The notes: generated by a model not told the origin, from the letters alone. Positions 36,073 through 46,246 are shown, counted from the stretch's first letter. The stretch is 46,624 nucleotides of DNA from Prevotellaceae bacterium (GCA_029226205.1 JAQXXT010000030.1:1-46624), one strand, 5' to 3'. A program made the numbers and translations.

Positions 36073-36118
36073 TAATAAAATCCCCGTCATTTGCCAAAAT
36101 TAACAAACAACGGGGATT
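36073..36118 (-). terminator. Hairpin after the EF-G2 gene
   Basis: AATCCCCGT / ACGGGGATT, a perfect 9-bp stem with a 22-base loop and a TTTTATT tail on the minus strand. A likely terminator separating EF-G2 from rprXY. Confidence 0.7.
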
Positions 36119-36140
36119 ATAATTATAAATAGGAATCTAT

Positions 36141-36180
36141 TCTATAGCGAGCTATTGTTTTCTATAGCGAGCTATTGTTA
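36141..36180. repeat. 20-bp tandem repeat after the EF-G2 stop
   Basis: TCTATAGCGAGCTATTGTTT and the same with a final A lie head to tail. Each holds the small inverted repeat ATAGC/GCTAT. They start 3 bp from the EF-G2 stop codon. Confidence 0.85.
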
Positions 36181-36182
36181 GC

Positions 36183-38342
36183 CTATTCATCTTTCGCTGT
36201 CTCTGCCTCATGCTCCGCAATCAGTTTCTGCTGCAGATCATTCGGCACAAGCTCGTAGCTGGAGAACTTCGTCGTGAAACTGGCGCGGCCACCCGTGATG
36301 GAGCTCAGAGCGATACTGTAAGACGAAAGTTCCTTCAAAGGAATGCGAGCCTGCAGCTTCTGATAGCCAGCCTCGCTGTCCATACCCATGATCAACGCAC
36401 GGCGACCTTGCAGGTCACTCATCACATCACCGAGATAATCATCAGGAACATAGACCTCCAAGTCATAGATAGGCTCCAGAATCTTCGGACCGGCCTGTTT
36501 GAAGGCGTCGGAGAAGGCATGACGGGCTGCGAGCATGAACGAGAGTTCGTTACTGTCTACAGGATGCATCTTGCCGTCATAGACAACGACACGGACATCA
36601 CGGGCATAGCAACCGGTCAGCGGGCCATGTTCCATACAGTCCATAATACCCTTAAGGATGGCGGGCATGAAACGGGCATCGATAGCGCCACCGACGACGG
36701 AGTTGATGAAGACGAGCTTGCCGCCCCACTCCAGGTCAATTTCCTCCTTGCCCTTCATCGTCACCTTATATTCCTGACCATTGAAGGTGTAGCTCGTAGG
36801 ATCAGGCATGCCCTCTGCGTAAGGCTCTACAATCAGATGAACCTCACCGAACTGACCGGCGCCACCACTCTGCTTCTTATGACGGTACTCTGCCTTGGCC
36901 TTCTTCGTTATAGTCTCACGATAAGGAATCTTCGGCTCTTCAAAGACAACATTCAACTTCTCATTATTTTCCAGACGCCACTTCAGCGTACGCAGATGGA
37001 ACTCTCCCTGACCATGAACAATCGTCTGCTTGAGTTCTTTCGAATTCTCTACGACCCATGTGGGATCTTCCTGACGCATCTTCAACAACGCAGCCATGAG
37101 TTTCTCCGTGTCCTGACTGTTGACGGCACGGATAGCACGGGAGTATTTCGAACGAGGGTATTTGATAAAGTCATAATGCCAGTCGAGATCCTTCTGATTC
37201 AGCGCATTACCTGTCTTGACATCTTTCAGTTTGACCGTACATCCGAGATCGCCGGCATTAAGCTGTTCTACGGGGATACGGTTGGCACCGGCACAGACAA
37301 AGAGCTGACCAAGACGCTCACGACTGCCACGGTCGACATTGACAAGATCATCACCGGCTTTCACATGACCGCTCATGACCTTGAAATAGGATACTTCACC
37401 GATATGCGGCTCCATACCGGTCTTGAAGAAATACAGACTCTCCGGACCGTTGCTGTCTGGCGTTATCTCCTCACCACGCGTATCGTGAATCTTCGGCATC
37501 TCTGAGACAAACGGTACAACATTACCGAGGAACTCCATCAGACGGCGCACACCCATGTCCTTTCCGGCACAAACACAGAACAACGGGAAGATAGAACGGG
37601 TGACAAGGCCCTTACGGATTCCCTCACGCATCTCATCCTCCGTGAGCGTCTCACTCTCAAAGAACTTCTCCATCAGCGTGTCGTCATTTTCCGCAGCTGC
37701 CTCCACAAGAGTCTTATGGAGTTCCATGGCCTTATCCATCTCCTCCTCGGGGATATCCTCGATTGTCGGCGTGCCGCCTTCCGGCTTCCACGTGTATTTC
37801 TTCATCAACAGCACATCAATGAGACTATGGAAGTTGGGGCCTGTCTCCAGAGGATACTGGATCTGCACACATTTCGATCCGTAGATGTCCTTCATTGAGG
37901 CTACAATGGCATCAAAGTCACACTTCTCACTATCCAACTGGTTCACCAGGAATATCACCGGCTTCTTCAACTTATCCGTATAACGGAAGATGTTCTGCGT
38001 GCCTACCTCCGGACCATACTGGCCGTTGATGGTCACAAGGGCGAGGTCCGTGACATTCAGTGACGTGATGGCGCCACCGATGAAGTCATCAGATCCCGGA
38101 CAGTCGATGATGTTCAACTTCTTGTTGTTCCACTCCACATGAAGAACGGTCGGGAAGACGGAATAGCCGTACTCCAACTCTACGGGGAAATAGTCACTCA
38201 CCGTGTTCTTCGCCTCGATAGAGCCACGACGTTTGATGACACCAGCTTCATACAGCATACTCTCGGCAAGGGTGGTCTTGCCGCTTCCCGCACTGCCAAC
38301 GAGTGCGATGTTTTTGATTTCGTTAGTCTGATATACCCTCAT
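36183..38342 (-). CDS. fusA2: EF-G paralog (EF-G2) with altered GTPase motifs
   Basis: A 719-residue relative of elongation factor G with all five domains. The G domain departs from true EF-G: the P-loop reads GSAGSGKTT (16-24) in place of AHIDAGKTT, switch I lacks the RGITI motif, switch II reads DCPGSDDF (80-87) with serine 84 where the catalytic histidine of DTPGHVDF should be, and G4 is NQLD (134-137). A Bacteroides thetaiotaomicron paralog, EF-G2, has been shown to support translation without GTP hydrolysis during starvation and in gut colonisation; this protein appears to be its ortholog. The canonical fusA is elsewhere. Confidence 0.9.
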   Translation of the reverse strand: MRVYQTNEIKNIALVGSAGSGKTTLAESMLYEAGVIKRRGSIEAKNTVSDYFPVELEYGYSVFPTVLHVEWNNKKLNIIDCPGSDDFIGGAITSLNVTDLALVTINGQYGPEVGTQNIFRYTDKLKKPVIFLVNQLDSEKCDFDAIVASMKDIYGSKCVQIQYPLETGPNFHSLIDVLLMKKYTWKPEGGTPTIEDIPEEEMDKAMELHKTLVEAAAENDDTLMEKFFESETLTEDEMREGIRKGLVTRSIFPLFCVCAGKDMGVRRLMEFLGNVVPFVSEMPKIHDTRGEEITPDSNGPESLYFFKTGMEPHIGEVSYFKVMSGHVKAGDDLVNVDRGSRERLGQLFVCAGANRIPVEQLNAGDLGCTVKLKDVKTGNALNQKDLDWHYDFIKYPRSKYSRAIRAVNSQDTEKLMAALLKMRQEDPTWVVENSKELKQTIVHGQGEFHLRTLKWRLENNEKLNVVFEEPKIPYRETITKKAKAEYRHKKQSGGAGQFGEVHLIVEPYAEGMPDPTSYTFNGQEYKVTMKGKEEIDLEWGGKLVFINSVVGGAIDARFMPAILKGIMDCMEHGPLTGCYARDVRVVVYDGKMHPVDSNELSFMLAARHAFSDAFKQAGPKILEPIYDLEVYVPDDYLGDVMSDLQGRRALIMGMDSEAGYQKLQARIPLKELSSYSIALSSITGGRASFTTKFSSYELVPNDLQQKLIAEHEAETAKDE

Positions 38343-38384
38343 ATCGTATAGATTTTAAGTGAATAGATTTTAGTTTTACGACGG

Positions 38385-38416
38385 CTAAATTACATTTTTT
38401 TCTTCAAAACACCAAA
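38385..38416 (-). promoter_or_regulatory. Promoter of the EF-G2 gene
   Basis: TTTG (38413-38416), 20 bp, TAATTTAG (38385-38392), one base off consensus. A leader of about 40 bases contains a direct repeat of AGATTTTA. In B. thetaiotaomicron the paralog answers to the regulator Cur; no Cur site can be named here. Confidence 0.65.
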
Positions 38417-38435
38417 GAAATTTTCGGAAAATTAG

Positions 38436-38443
38436 TAATTTTG
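38436..38443 (+). promoter_or_regulatory. -7 box of hemW
   Basis: TAATTTTG, a full -7 match, 20 bases before the ATG at 38464. No clear -33 element is seen. Confidence 0.6.
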
Positions 38444-38463
38444 CAGAAAATTAGTGGAAAATC

Positions 38464-39606
38464 ATGGCTGGACTCTATATCCATATCCCTTTTTGCGCAA
38501 GTAGATGCATCTATTGCGGCTTCTACAGCACCGTTCATCCGGAGCTGCAGGACTGCTATGTTGATGCCCTTTGCCGCGAGATGGATATGGCTTTGGACTC
38601 TTCATGGGGTTTGCCCGACGATACACAGCCAACAACGATCTATCTGGGTGGCGGCACGCCGTCTATGCTCTCCGTGAAGAATCTTGAGCGGATCATCTCC
38701 TATATATATAATAAGGTGTACCCTCATGCCAAGATAGAGGAACAGACCATCGAATGTAACCCCGATGATATCACGCCTGATTTCGCACACGCGCTCCATG
38801 ACCTCGGCTTCAACCGCGTAAGCCTCGGCATCCAGAGTTTCAATGATGAGCGTCTCCGTTTCCTCCATCGTCGTCACAGTGCAGAGGAAGCCATCACGGC
38901 TGTTCAACAGCTACGGGCTGCAGGATTCAACAACATATCCATAGATCTCATGTTCGGTTTCCCAAATGAAAGCCTCATGGACTGGGAAGAGGATCTTTGG
39001 ACAGCACTTGCCCTCAATCCACAGCATATCTCAGCCTACTCGCTGATGATCGAAGAAGGCACCCCACTCTACCGCCTTCGGGAAAAAGGAAAGATCCATT
39101 ATCTCGATGAAGAGACAAGTCGGGCTATGTATGACAAACTCATCGATCTTCTCACGGCCGCCGGATACGAGCATTATGAACTGAGTAACTTCGCCCGGCC
39201 TGGTTTCCGCAGCCGCCATAACAGCAACTACTGGAACGAGACGCCGTATCTCGGTCTCGGCGCTGCTGCACATAGCTACGACAGACGACGCAGGTGGTGG
39301 AATGTTGCCGATATCAAGAGATATATTGACGGCATCAACAACCATATTCCTGTGCGGGGAAGTGAAGTACTCGACCTCAGCACACGTTATGATGACCTCA
39401 TCACGACAGCCTTGCGCACAAAGGAAGGAATAGACCTTCACAAGATGCAAGAAGAATATGGCGATGAGCTTTATCACTATCTCATGAATGAATCTAGGAA
39501 AGAGATAGACCGTGGACTCATGCAGTTCACCGATGGTCACCTCTCTCTGACAAGGAAAGGACTTTATATCTCCGATGATATCATGTCCAACCTCATGCAT
39601 GTGTAG
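38464..39606 (+). CDS. hemW: Radical SAM heme chaperone HemW
   Basis: Binds heme and a 4Fe-4S cluster and is thought to deliver heme to membrane enzymes; often mislabelled coproporphyrinogen oxidase. The 380 residues start HIPFCASRCIYCGFYS, giving the CxxxCxxC cluster motif followed by G-F rather than the extra cysteine of HemN. YLGGGTPSML, TIECNPDDI, FNRVSLGIQSFND and IDLMFGFPNE are typical. A HemN-type C-terminal domain follows. It precedes tcdA by 79 bp. Confidence 0.93.
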   Translation: MAGLYIHIPFCASRCIYCGFYSTVHPELQDCYVDALCREMDMALDSSWGLPDDTQPTTIYLGGGTPSMLSVKNLERIISYIYNKVYPHAKIEEQTIECNPDDITPDFAHALHDLGFNRVSLGIQSFNDERLRFLHRRHSAEEAITAVQQLRAAGFNNISIDLMFGFPNESLMDWEEDLWTALALNPQHISAYSLMIEEGTPLYRLREKGKIHYLDEETSRAMYDKLIDLLTAAGYEHYELSNFARPGFRSRHNSNYWNETPYLGLGAAAHSYDRRRRWWNVADIKRYIDGINNHIPVRGSEVLDLSTRYDDLITTALRTKEGIDLHKMQEEYGDELYHYLMNESRKEIDRGLMQFTDGHLSLTRKGLYISDDIMSNLMHV

Positions 39607-39654
39607 GGACTGGATTCTTCATGTTCCGCGTAAGCCCTAGATTCTTCATGTTCC
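39604..39654 (+). repeat. Degenerate REP-like repeats after hemW
   Basis: The hemW stop codon TAG is part of a TAGGGAC start as in the AT-richer unit. GATTCTTCATGTTCC then occurs twice (39613-39627 and 39640-39654). The units resemble the copies at 10058 and 22163 but are diverged. Confidence 0.75.
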
Positions 39655-39685
39655 ATTCTATAAAATAAATAAGGTAAAAAGAAAT

Positions 39686-40564
39686 ATGCAAAATCAGTTT
39701 TCAAGAACCCAACTCCTCATCGGCCGCGCTGCCATCGACACGCTGGCCGGTTCCCGTGTTGCTATCTTTGGTATCGGCGGTGTTGGTGGATATGTCGTGG
39801 AAGTTCTGGCACGCTCGGGTGTCGGTGAGATGGATCTCTTCGATGACGACCGTGTCTGTCTGACGAATGTCAACCGGCAAATCCTCGCCACCATCTCTAC
39901 GGTAGGTCAGCATAAAGTTGATGTCGCCGAGAAACGGATCCACGACATCAACCCACGGTGTATCGTTCATAAATATCAGATGTTCTACCTCCCTACAAAT
40001 GCCGATCAGATTGATCTCAGCGTTTATGACTATGTTGTAGACTGCATCGATACCGTCAGTGCCAAACTCGAACTTGTACGCCGATGCCATGAGCTGAAAA
40101 TACCCATCATCTCTTGTATGGGGGCAGCCAACAAGATGGACGCTACGGCATTCCAAGTCTGTGACATCAACAAGACTCGCATGGATCCATTGGCGAAAGT
40201 CATGAGAAAGAAACTTCGGAAACTGCACATCAACCACCTCAAGGTGGTATACAGTCCCGAAGAGCCGCTGGAGCCGATTGACGATGCCGATATCTCCTGC
40301 CGGTTCCATTGTATCTGTCCGAATAAGGACATGCGGAAATGTACAGACCGACGGAATATCCCCGCCAGCAATGCCTTCGTGCCTGCCGCCGCAGGACTCA
40401 TCGTCGGTGGTGAAGTGGTGAAAGATCTCATCGCCGCCGCTCATACCTTCCGCATCATGCCCGACGAGCTCGCCGACAATCCCTACGCCCAGAAAGCGAA
40501 AGAGAAAGCCGACGAACATCTGAGGAAATTCCGGGAACTGCGCTTGAAGGCTCAGAACTCGTAA
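39686..40564 (+). CDS. tcdA: tRNA threonylcarbamoyladenosine dehydratase
   Basis: ATP-dependent cyclisation of t6A37 in ANN-reading tRNAs to the hydantoin form. The 292-residue E1-like (ThiF/MoeB) protein has the nucleotide loop IFGIGGVGGYV (about residues 28-38), the TNVNRQI arginine motif, and DCIDTVSAKLELV. A TcdA-type tail follows, with KVMRKKLRKLHI and VPAAAGLIVGGEVV. No sulfur-carrier gene is nearby, which favours TcdA over ThiF or MoeB. Its last 13 bases overlap the converging patatin-like gene. Confidence 0.92.
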   Translation: MQNQFSRTQLLIGRAAIDTLAGSRVAIFGIGGVGGYVVEVLARSGVGEMDLFDDDRVCLTNVNRQILATISTVGQHKVDVAEKRIHDINPRCIVHKYQMFYLPTNADQIDLSVYDYVVDCIDTVSAKLELVRRCHELKIPIISCMGAANKMDATAFQVCDINKTRMDPLAKVMRKKLRKLHINHLKVVYSPEEPLEPIDDADISCRFHCICPNKDMRKCTDRRNIPASNAFVPAAAGLIVGGEVVKDLIAAAHTFRIMPDELADNPYAQKAKEKADEHLRKFRELRLKAQNS

Positions 40565-42633
40565 CCGAAATTGATGAAGAAATTCATATGGTCGGTCTTG
40601 TTGGAATAGCCGAGTGTGGCACCAACAGGACCGAACATCGTTTTATAATAATATGCCACCTGGTAACCGAGCATCGGCGCATAACGCAATAAATCATTTG
40701 CCTCTGAGGCATGCTGGGCTCCAACAACCCGCAACAAAATGTAGTTGTTCGTTGTCAGATGTTCCTGCGCCTCTACTTGTAGAGCAATAATATGGCGGTC
40801 TGTATATTCTACATGACCTATACCAACAAACGGCAATTGTTGCTCTACATAATGCCGGAACCATTGTCCGCCGATAAGATTCTGGCGAACATAAGGGATC
40901 TCTGAACCAAAGAGCATACGGCCATAGAGCATAGGACGGATGGCCAGACGTCGTGTCAACGGGAAAGACATCCGCCAGTTCGCCGTCAACTCACTGAAAC
41001 CCTTATGTCCGTTATATTTCACAAAGTTATCCGTGAAATATCCATAATCTGCCTGAAAGCGGGCTCCTCGTTCCGGGAAGATCCAGTCATTCTCTGAGTT
41101 ATAATGCAGATTGGCATGATAACTAAAATAATGATCATTATGCAACGTCGGCACTACTGGCTCTTCATTCATCTTCTGACCCGATACAAGCATGTTGTGA
41201 TAGTTGTAATAATCCCAACGTGCCGTGACATCCAATGTCAGATTACGAATACCAATACCAAGCAGACTCAGTGCCGCCTGATGATGATGATACGTGATAT
41301 TATAGTCTTTGTTGCCTGAAAGATAGATATCCATATCGTTATACTTATAAGTATAGCCGAGTTGTATCTTCAACTTCCTCCCCGGACTCCATACTGCCTG
41401 AAGACTTGTTGTAAACCGCTTACCTAAACGAAACGTAGCATCCAAACTCAAAGGAAGTTTAGACATCTGATAGAGACCATCAACTTGCAAGGCCGCCATC
41501 TCTTCTGTATCAAAACGAGCACCGACACTCGTCGTAATAAGATCGTGTGACGGGTGGGAATCCTTATTCTTATTGGTAAAGTCTAAAGGCTTGTCAGCTT
41601 CAGGATTAAGGGAAGGACGATGGATAATCGTATCTCCCGTTGACATAAGTCGTTTATGTAAGGCAATAAGTGCTCCCCACTGCTCCATCGCAGCCTCCTG
41701 TCCCCGACGAATGAGGGTATCGATGGCATTTTCCGTAAAACTGGCTGCATTATACCCCTTCGTGTCCACACGGATAGGAATATCTGTGATAGCGAGATTC
41801 TCATCATACTTGTTCTTACAATTCACATCCACGATCTGCCCGATAACTCCCATCCCATTGCTAAGATCATCAGCGGTCTTTGGCGGACCTTGCACAGTGA
41901 CACCAATAATGATGTCTGCACCCATTGCCTTCGCCAGATCTGCAGGATAATTATTCCGCAGTCCTCCGTCGACAAGGACTTTATCGCCTTTCCGAATAGG
42001 CGTGAAGAAACCAGGGATAGACATACTTGCCCGCATGGCTTCCGCAAGACTGCCACTATGGAAATCATACTCGGTATTATCTACTATGTTCGTCGCTACA
42101 CAGGCAAAAGGTATGGGGAGTTTGGAAAAATCCATAGAATCAGTGTATCCGGCTGTCAACTGTCGAAAGAGTTTCATAAGGTTCTTGCCACTGACAATGC
42201 CTCCAGTGATACCTAAAGTGGGCTTTTTGCCCATAGAGAAAGTCTTGGAATAGAAATAGGTATTCTGATGCTCACGACCCGCAAGATTCTGTGAATAGAA
42301 GTCCTCCTTATCAGAGAGCAGAAATGGCCAGTTCTGCCCGCGCACGAGAGAGTCTAATTTCTGTGCGCTCCATCCTACACTATACAATCCGCCTATTATA
42401 CTGCCCATAGATGTACCCGTGACAATATCTATAGGGATTCCGGCACGCTCGATAACCTCCAACGCGCCGATATGAGCCATACCTTTCGCTCCACCGCCGG
42501 AAAGGACAACGGCAACCTTCGGACGATGAGAGTCAGCAGAAATAGGCTGGACGATACCAAAAAGCAGAAGTAGAAAAAGCAGGAAGAAAATATTCTTCCT
42601 GCTCCTATTATCAAAATTCTGTTGATCTGTCAT
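40552..42633 (-). CDS. Patatin-like phospholipase with outer-membrane beta barrel
   Basis: A 693-residue exported lipid hydrolase. A signal peptide (hydrophobic run at about 14-29) leads to a patatin domain with the oxyanion motif GGGAKG (46-51), nucleophile S75 in GTSMGS and the dyad aspartate D222 in VDGG. After a linker the C-terminal half (about 370-693) consists of short alternating strands ending in NFGYEF with a terminal aromatic, as in outer-membrane barrels. This is the layout of type Vd autotransporter-like patatins (PlpD, FplA). It starts 4 bp after citrate synthase and is probably cotranscribed. The lipid substrate is unknown. Confidence 0.9.
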   Translation of the reverse strand: MTDQQNFDNRSRKNIFFLLFLLLLFGIVQPISADSHRPKVAVVLSGGGAKGMAHIGALEVIERAGIPIDIVTGTSMGSIIGGLYSVGWSAQKLDSLVRGQNWPFLLSDKEDFYSQNLAGREHQNTYFYSKTFSMGKKPTLGITGGIVSGKNLMKLFRQLTAGYTDSMDFSKLPIPFACVATNIVDNTEYDFHSGSLAEAMRASMSIPGFFTPIRKGDKVLVDGGLRNNYPADLAKAMGADIIIGVTVQGPPKTADDLSNGMGVIGQIVDVNCKNKYDENLAITDIPIRVDTKGYNAASFTENAIDTLIRRGQEAAMEQWGALIALHKRLMSTGDTIIHRPSLNPEADKPLDFTNKNKDSHPSHDLITTSVGARFDTEEMAALQVDGLYQMSKLPLSLDATFRLGKRFTTSLQAVWSPGRKLKIQLGYTYKYNDMDIYLSGNKDYNITYHHHQAALSLLGIGIRNLTLDVTARWDYYNYHNMLVSGQKMNEEPVVPTLHNDHYFSYHANLHYNSENDWIFPERGARFQADYGYFTDNFVKYNGHKGFSELTANWRMSFPLTRRLAIRPMLYGRMLFGSEIPYVRQNLIGGQWFRHYVEQQLPFVGIGHVEYTDRHIIALQVEAQEHLTTNNYILLRVVGAQHASEANDLLRYAPMLGYQVAYYYKTMFGPVGATLGYSNKTDHMNFFINFGYEF

Positions 42634-42637
42634 ATAT

Positions 42638-43984
42638 CTATCGGTCTTCTATGGGCACATACTCACGTGGCTTGAGGATATTCTTATATGCCGGACGAAT
42701 AATACGACGGCCTTCGAAGTTCAACTCCTCAATACGATGCGCCGTCCAACCTACGATACGCGCCATAGCGAAAATAGGCGTGTAGATTTCCTGCGGCAGC
42801 CCGATCATCTCATAGATGAAACCACTGTAGAAGTCAAGGTTTGCACAGATCGGCTTTTTGGTATGCCGGAAAGCGGATACACATTTGATACCCTCTTTCT
42901 CTAACAGCGTCAGGAAGTTATACTCCTTCTCACGTCCTTTCTCCTTAGCCAGCAGACCGGCGAGTTTCTTCAACTCCACAGCACGCGGATCACTCATCGT
43001 ATAAACGGCGTGTCCGATGCCATAGATCAATCCTGTCTTGTCGTAGGCTTCTTTGTTTAACATACGATTCAAGTAGGTATCAATCTCATCAACATTCGTC
43101 CAGTCCTTGATCTGTTCCTTCAGATGATGGAACATATTGACAACCTTGATATTGGCACCACCATGGAGCGGACCTTTCAGTGAACCGATACCTGCAGCGA
43201 TAGAAGAGTAGGTATCCGTACGTGTGGAAGAAGTGACACGCACCGTGAAGGTAGAGTTGTTACCACCACCATGTTCTGCTTGAATAATCAGTAGCAAGTC
43301 CAGTGTACGAGCATCGAGTTCTGTGTATGGACCTTCCTTCAACATATAAAGGAAGTTCTCGGCGATGCCAAGATCCTCACGCGGATGGATGATATTCAGA
43401 CTCTGCCCCTGAACAGTATGACGATAGATATTATAAGCATAGGCTACGATGGTCGGGAACTTCGCAATGAGTTCTACACTCTGGCGCATCAAGTTATCAC
43501 GGGAGATATCATCGGGATTAGGATCGAAGGTATACATCTCCAGCACACAACGGGCCAGGATATTCATGATGTTACTTCCTTCCAGATCGATGATATGCAC
43601 GATGGTACGATGGTCGAGCGGCATATTGTCATTGAGAAGTTCCTTGAAAGCATCGAGCTCCTCTTTGTCAGGTAACTTTCCGGAAAGGAGGAGATAGGCA
43701 ATCTCCTCAAAGCCGAAACGTTTCTCCTTCAGCAAGGGACTGACGAGGTCGTCGAGCTCATAGCCACGATAGAAGAGTTTTCCGGGACAAGGCTGGAGGG
43801 TACCGTCAGCAGCACGCTCATAACCGACAACATTACCGATATTCGTCAATCCTACAAGAACACCACTGCCGTCCTCATTACGAAGGCCACGCTTTACGCC
43901 ATATTTCTGGAAAGCCTCGCGAGGAATCTTACAAGAGTTCTTGACTTCGTCACTCAGCTTATAAATCAAATATTCCTTTTTCAT
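42638..43984 (-). CDS. gltA: Citrate synthase
   Basis: Condenses oxaloacetate and acetyl-CoA to citrate, opening the oxidative arm towards 2-oxoglutarate. The 448 residues keep the catalytic triad: H274 in LKGPLHGGAN, H325 in GIGHAVYT and D384 in NLDFYSGF. AEHGGGNNSTFT carries H238. The order is aconitase, then citrate synthase 6 bp later; no isocitrate dehydrogenase gene lies between or after them, although the three often adjoin in Bacteroidetes. Confidence 0.96.
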   Translation of the reverse strand: MKKEYLIYKLSDEVKNSCKIPREAFQKYGVKRGLRNEDGSGVLVGLTNIGNVVGYERAADGTLQPCPGKLFYRGYELDDLVSPLLKEKRFGFEEIAYLLLSGKLPDKEELDAFKELLNDNMPLDHRTIVHIIDLEGSNIMNILARCVLEMYTFDPNPDDISRDNLMRQSVELIAKFPTIVAYAYNIYRHTVQGQSLNIIHPREDLGIAENFLYMLKEGPYTELDARTLDLLLIIQAEHGGGNNSTFTVRVTSSTRTDTYSSIAAGIGSLKGPLHGGANIKVVNMFHHLKEQIKDWTNVDEIDTYLNRMLNKEAYDKTGLIYGIGHAVYTMSDPRAVELKKLAGLLAKEKGREKEYNFLTLLEKEGIKCVSAFRHTKKPICANLDFYSGFIYEMIGLPQEIYTPIFAMARIVGWTAHRIEELNFEGRRIIRPAYKNILKPREYVPIEDR

Positions 43985-43990
43985 ACGCTC

Positions 43991-46246
43991 TTATTTTTTT
44001 AATGTATTCAGGGCACTGCCAGCTTTGAACCAGCCGATCTGTGTCTCATTATAGGTATGGGATACTTCGAAACGGTCCTCTGTACCATCAGCATGACGGT
44101 CAACAACAGTAAGTGTCTTACCAGGCTCAAAATGTTGGAGGCCGATGACGGAGAGACGGTCATCCTCCTTGACTTTGTCATAGTCGTCCTTATTCATAAA
44201 TGTCAAGGCAAGCATACCCTGCTTCTTCAGATTCGTCTCATGGATACGGGCAAAACTCTTAGCGAGGATTACTTTCACATTGAGGAAGCGAGGCTCCATA
44301 GCGGCATGTTCACGGCTACTGCCCTCACCGTAGTTGTCCTCTGCAACAACAACAGACCCCATACCGTGAGCCTTATAGTCTTTCGCAGCAGAGCTAACCT
44401 CTTTATATTGACCATCCAACTGATCTTTCACCTTGTTGGATTCACCATTGAAGGCATTGACAGCACCCATGAGGAGGTTATTGGATATATTCTCCAAATG
44501 GCCACGGAAACGGAGCCATGGGCCAGCCATAGAGATATGATCTGTCGTACACTTACCCTTCGTCTTAATAAGCAGAGGCATATCTTCAAAATCCTTTCCA
44601 TCCCAAGGAGCAAAGGGTTCGAGCTTCTGCAGACGCTCTGAGTCAGGACGGATAACGATTTCTATTTTCGACGGATCGGCAACGTTCTCAACAGGCTGTA
44701 CATCGACATGATCGAAGCCCTTCGGAGGAAAATCGAAGCCGGTAGGCTCATCGAGTTTCGCTGCATTACCGTTGACATCAGTAAGGGTGTCTACAGCAGG
44801 ATTAAAATCAAGCCGACCGGCAATAGCCAGAGCTGTTGTCATCTCCGGACTGCCGATAAAGGCAAAAGTATTCGGGTTTCCATCAGCACGACGCCGGAAG
44901 TTACGGTTGAACGAAGTGACTATGGCATTCTTACGTGTATTGTCATCGGTATGACGTTTCCACTGACCAATACAAGGACCGCAGGCGTTGGCCATGATTA
45001 ACGCACCAATCCGACGGAAATCTTCCAGTATCCCGTCACGCTCTGCCGTACGACGGATCTGCTCTGAGCCAGGGTTGATAATCAACTGCCCCTTCACAGG
45101 AATATGTTTCTCATATGCCTGGCGCGCCACACTGGCTGCACGCGCGAGATCCTGATAACTACTGTTCGTACAGCTACCGACAAGCCCCACTTCTACCGTC
45201 ATCGGATAATCATTGGCAGGACCCTTGGCCTTCATCTGAGAGATAGGCGTAGCAGCATCCGGAGTGAAAGGACCATTCAGATGCGGTTCAATCTTATTAA
45301 GGTCAATCTCCAATACCTGGTCGAAATAAGTTGCCGGATCAGCATAGACCTCTGCATCAGCCTGCAGATCTGCGGCATGCTGACGGGCCATGACTGCGAC
45401 CTCTTCCCTACCCGTCTTACACAGATACTCATCAGCATTGCGATCAAAGGGGAAGATGGAACACGTAGCACCCAACTCGGCTCCCATATTACAGATCGTA
45501 GCCTTACCGGTTGTAGTGATACTGTCGAGTCCATCACCGAAATATTCCAAAATGGCATTCGTACCACCTTTCACTGTAAGTTGACCGAGGATCTCTAGAA
45601 TAACATCCTTCGGAGCAGCCCAGCCCGTAAGATGGCCTGTAAGATGTACACCGATCAACTTCGGCACTTTCAACTCCCATGGCTGCCCAGTGAGTACATC
45701 AACGGCATCGGCACCACCAACACCAACAGCTACCATACCCAGTCCTCCGGCATTCGGCGTATGCGAATCAGTACCCACCATCATTCCTCCGGGGAAGGCG
45801 TAATTTTCCAAAACTACCTGATGGATAATACCGGCACCTGGACCCCAAAAGCCAATATGATATTTACGACTGACTGAATGAAGAAAGTCATAGACTTCCT
45901 TATTTGTCATTGCTGCAGTCTGAAGGTCCTTCTCTGCACCTACATCTGCGCGAATCAAATGATCACAATGTACAGTAGCTGGTACTGCGACACGATCCTT
46001 GCCTGCATTCATGAACTGCAAGAGGGCCATCTGTGCTGTAGCATCCTGCATGGCAACACGATTCGGCCTGAAATCGGCATACTCCTCTCCGCGCTGATAA
46101 GGTCGGAGATCACGCGCTGAATACAAATGAGTGAAGAGAACCTTCTCAGCATACGTCAACGGTCGCTGAAAAGAATCTCGTACCTGTGCCACTTTCCCTG
46201 CAAAACTGGCATAAAAGCCACGAATCATGTCTACATCAAATACCAT
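43991..46246 (-). CDS. acn: Aconitate hydratase, mitochondrial type
   Basis: Isomerises citrate to isocitrate with a 4Fe-4S cluster. The 751-residue length and order match the mitochondrial-type enzymes rather than the 865-890-residue AcnA or AcnB. Cluster cysteines are in VGSCTNSSY and [36 protein letters not shown] (with the catalytic serine region of the swivel domain) and [14 protein letters not shown] are all intact. It is first in the acn-gltA-patatin unit and has at least two good promoters upstream. Confidence 0.96.
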   Translation of the reverse strand: MVFDVDMIRGFYASFAGKVAQVRDSFQRPLTYAEKVLFTHLYSARDLRPYQRGEEYADFRPNRVAMQDATAQMALLQFMNAGKDRVAVPATVHCDHLIRADVGAEKDLQTAAMTNKEVYDFLHSVSRKYHIGFWGPGAGIIHQVVLENYAFPGGMMVGTDSHTPNAGGLGMVAVGVGGADAVDVLTGQPWELKVPKLIGVHLTGHLTGWAAPKDVILEILGQLTVKGGTNAILEYFGDGLDSITTTGKATICNMGAELGATCSIFPFDRNADEYLCKTGREEVAVMARQHAADLQADAEVYADPATYFDQVLEIDLNKIEPHLNGPFTPDAATPISQMKAKGPANDYPMTVEVGLVGSCTNSSYQDLARAASVARQAYEKHIPVKGQLIINPGSEQIRRTAERDGILEDFRRIGALIMANACGPCIGQWKRHTDDNTRKNAIVTSFNRNFRRRADGNPNTFAFIGSPEMTTALAIAGRLDFNPAVDTLTDVNGNAAKLDEPTGFDFPPKGFDHVDVQPVENVADPSKIEIVIRPDSERLQKLEPFAPWDGKDFEDMPLLIKTKGKCTTDHISMAGPWLRFRGHLENISNNLLMGAVNAFNGESNKVKDQLDGQYKEVSSAAKDYKAHGMGSVVVAEDNYGEGSSREHAAMEPRFLNVKVILAKSFARIHETNLKKQGMLALTFMNKDDYDKVKEDDRLSVIGLQHFEPGKTLTVVDRHADGTEDRFEVSHTYNETQIGWFKAGSALNTLKK

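Noticed and set aside
36210..37505. A 431-codon plus-strand frame opposite the EF-G2 gene
   Set aside because: Antisense shadow with no family features; the minus strand encodes a full EF-G-like protein.
42640..46246. A citrate or iron riboswitch before acn
   Set aside because: The leader is short and AT-rich with no conserved structure that I recognise.
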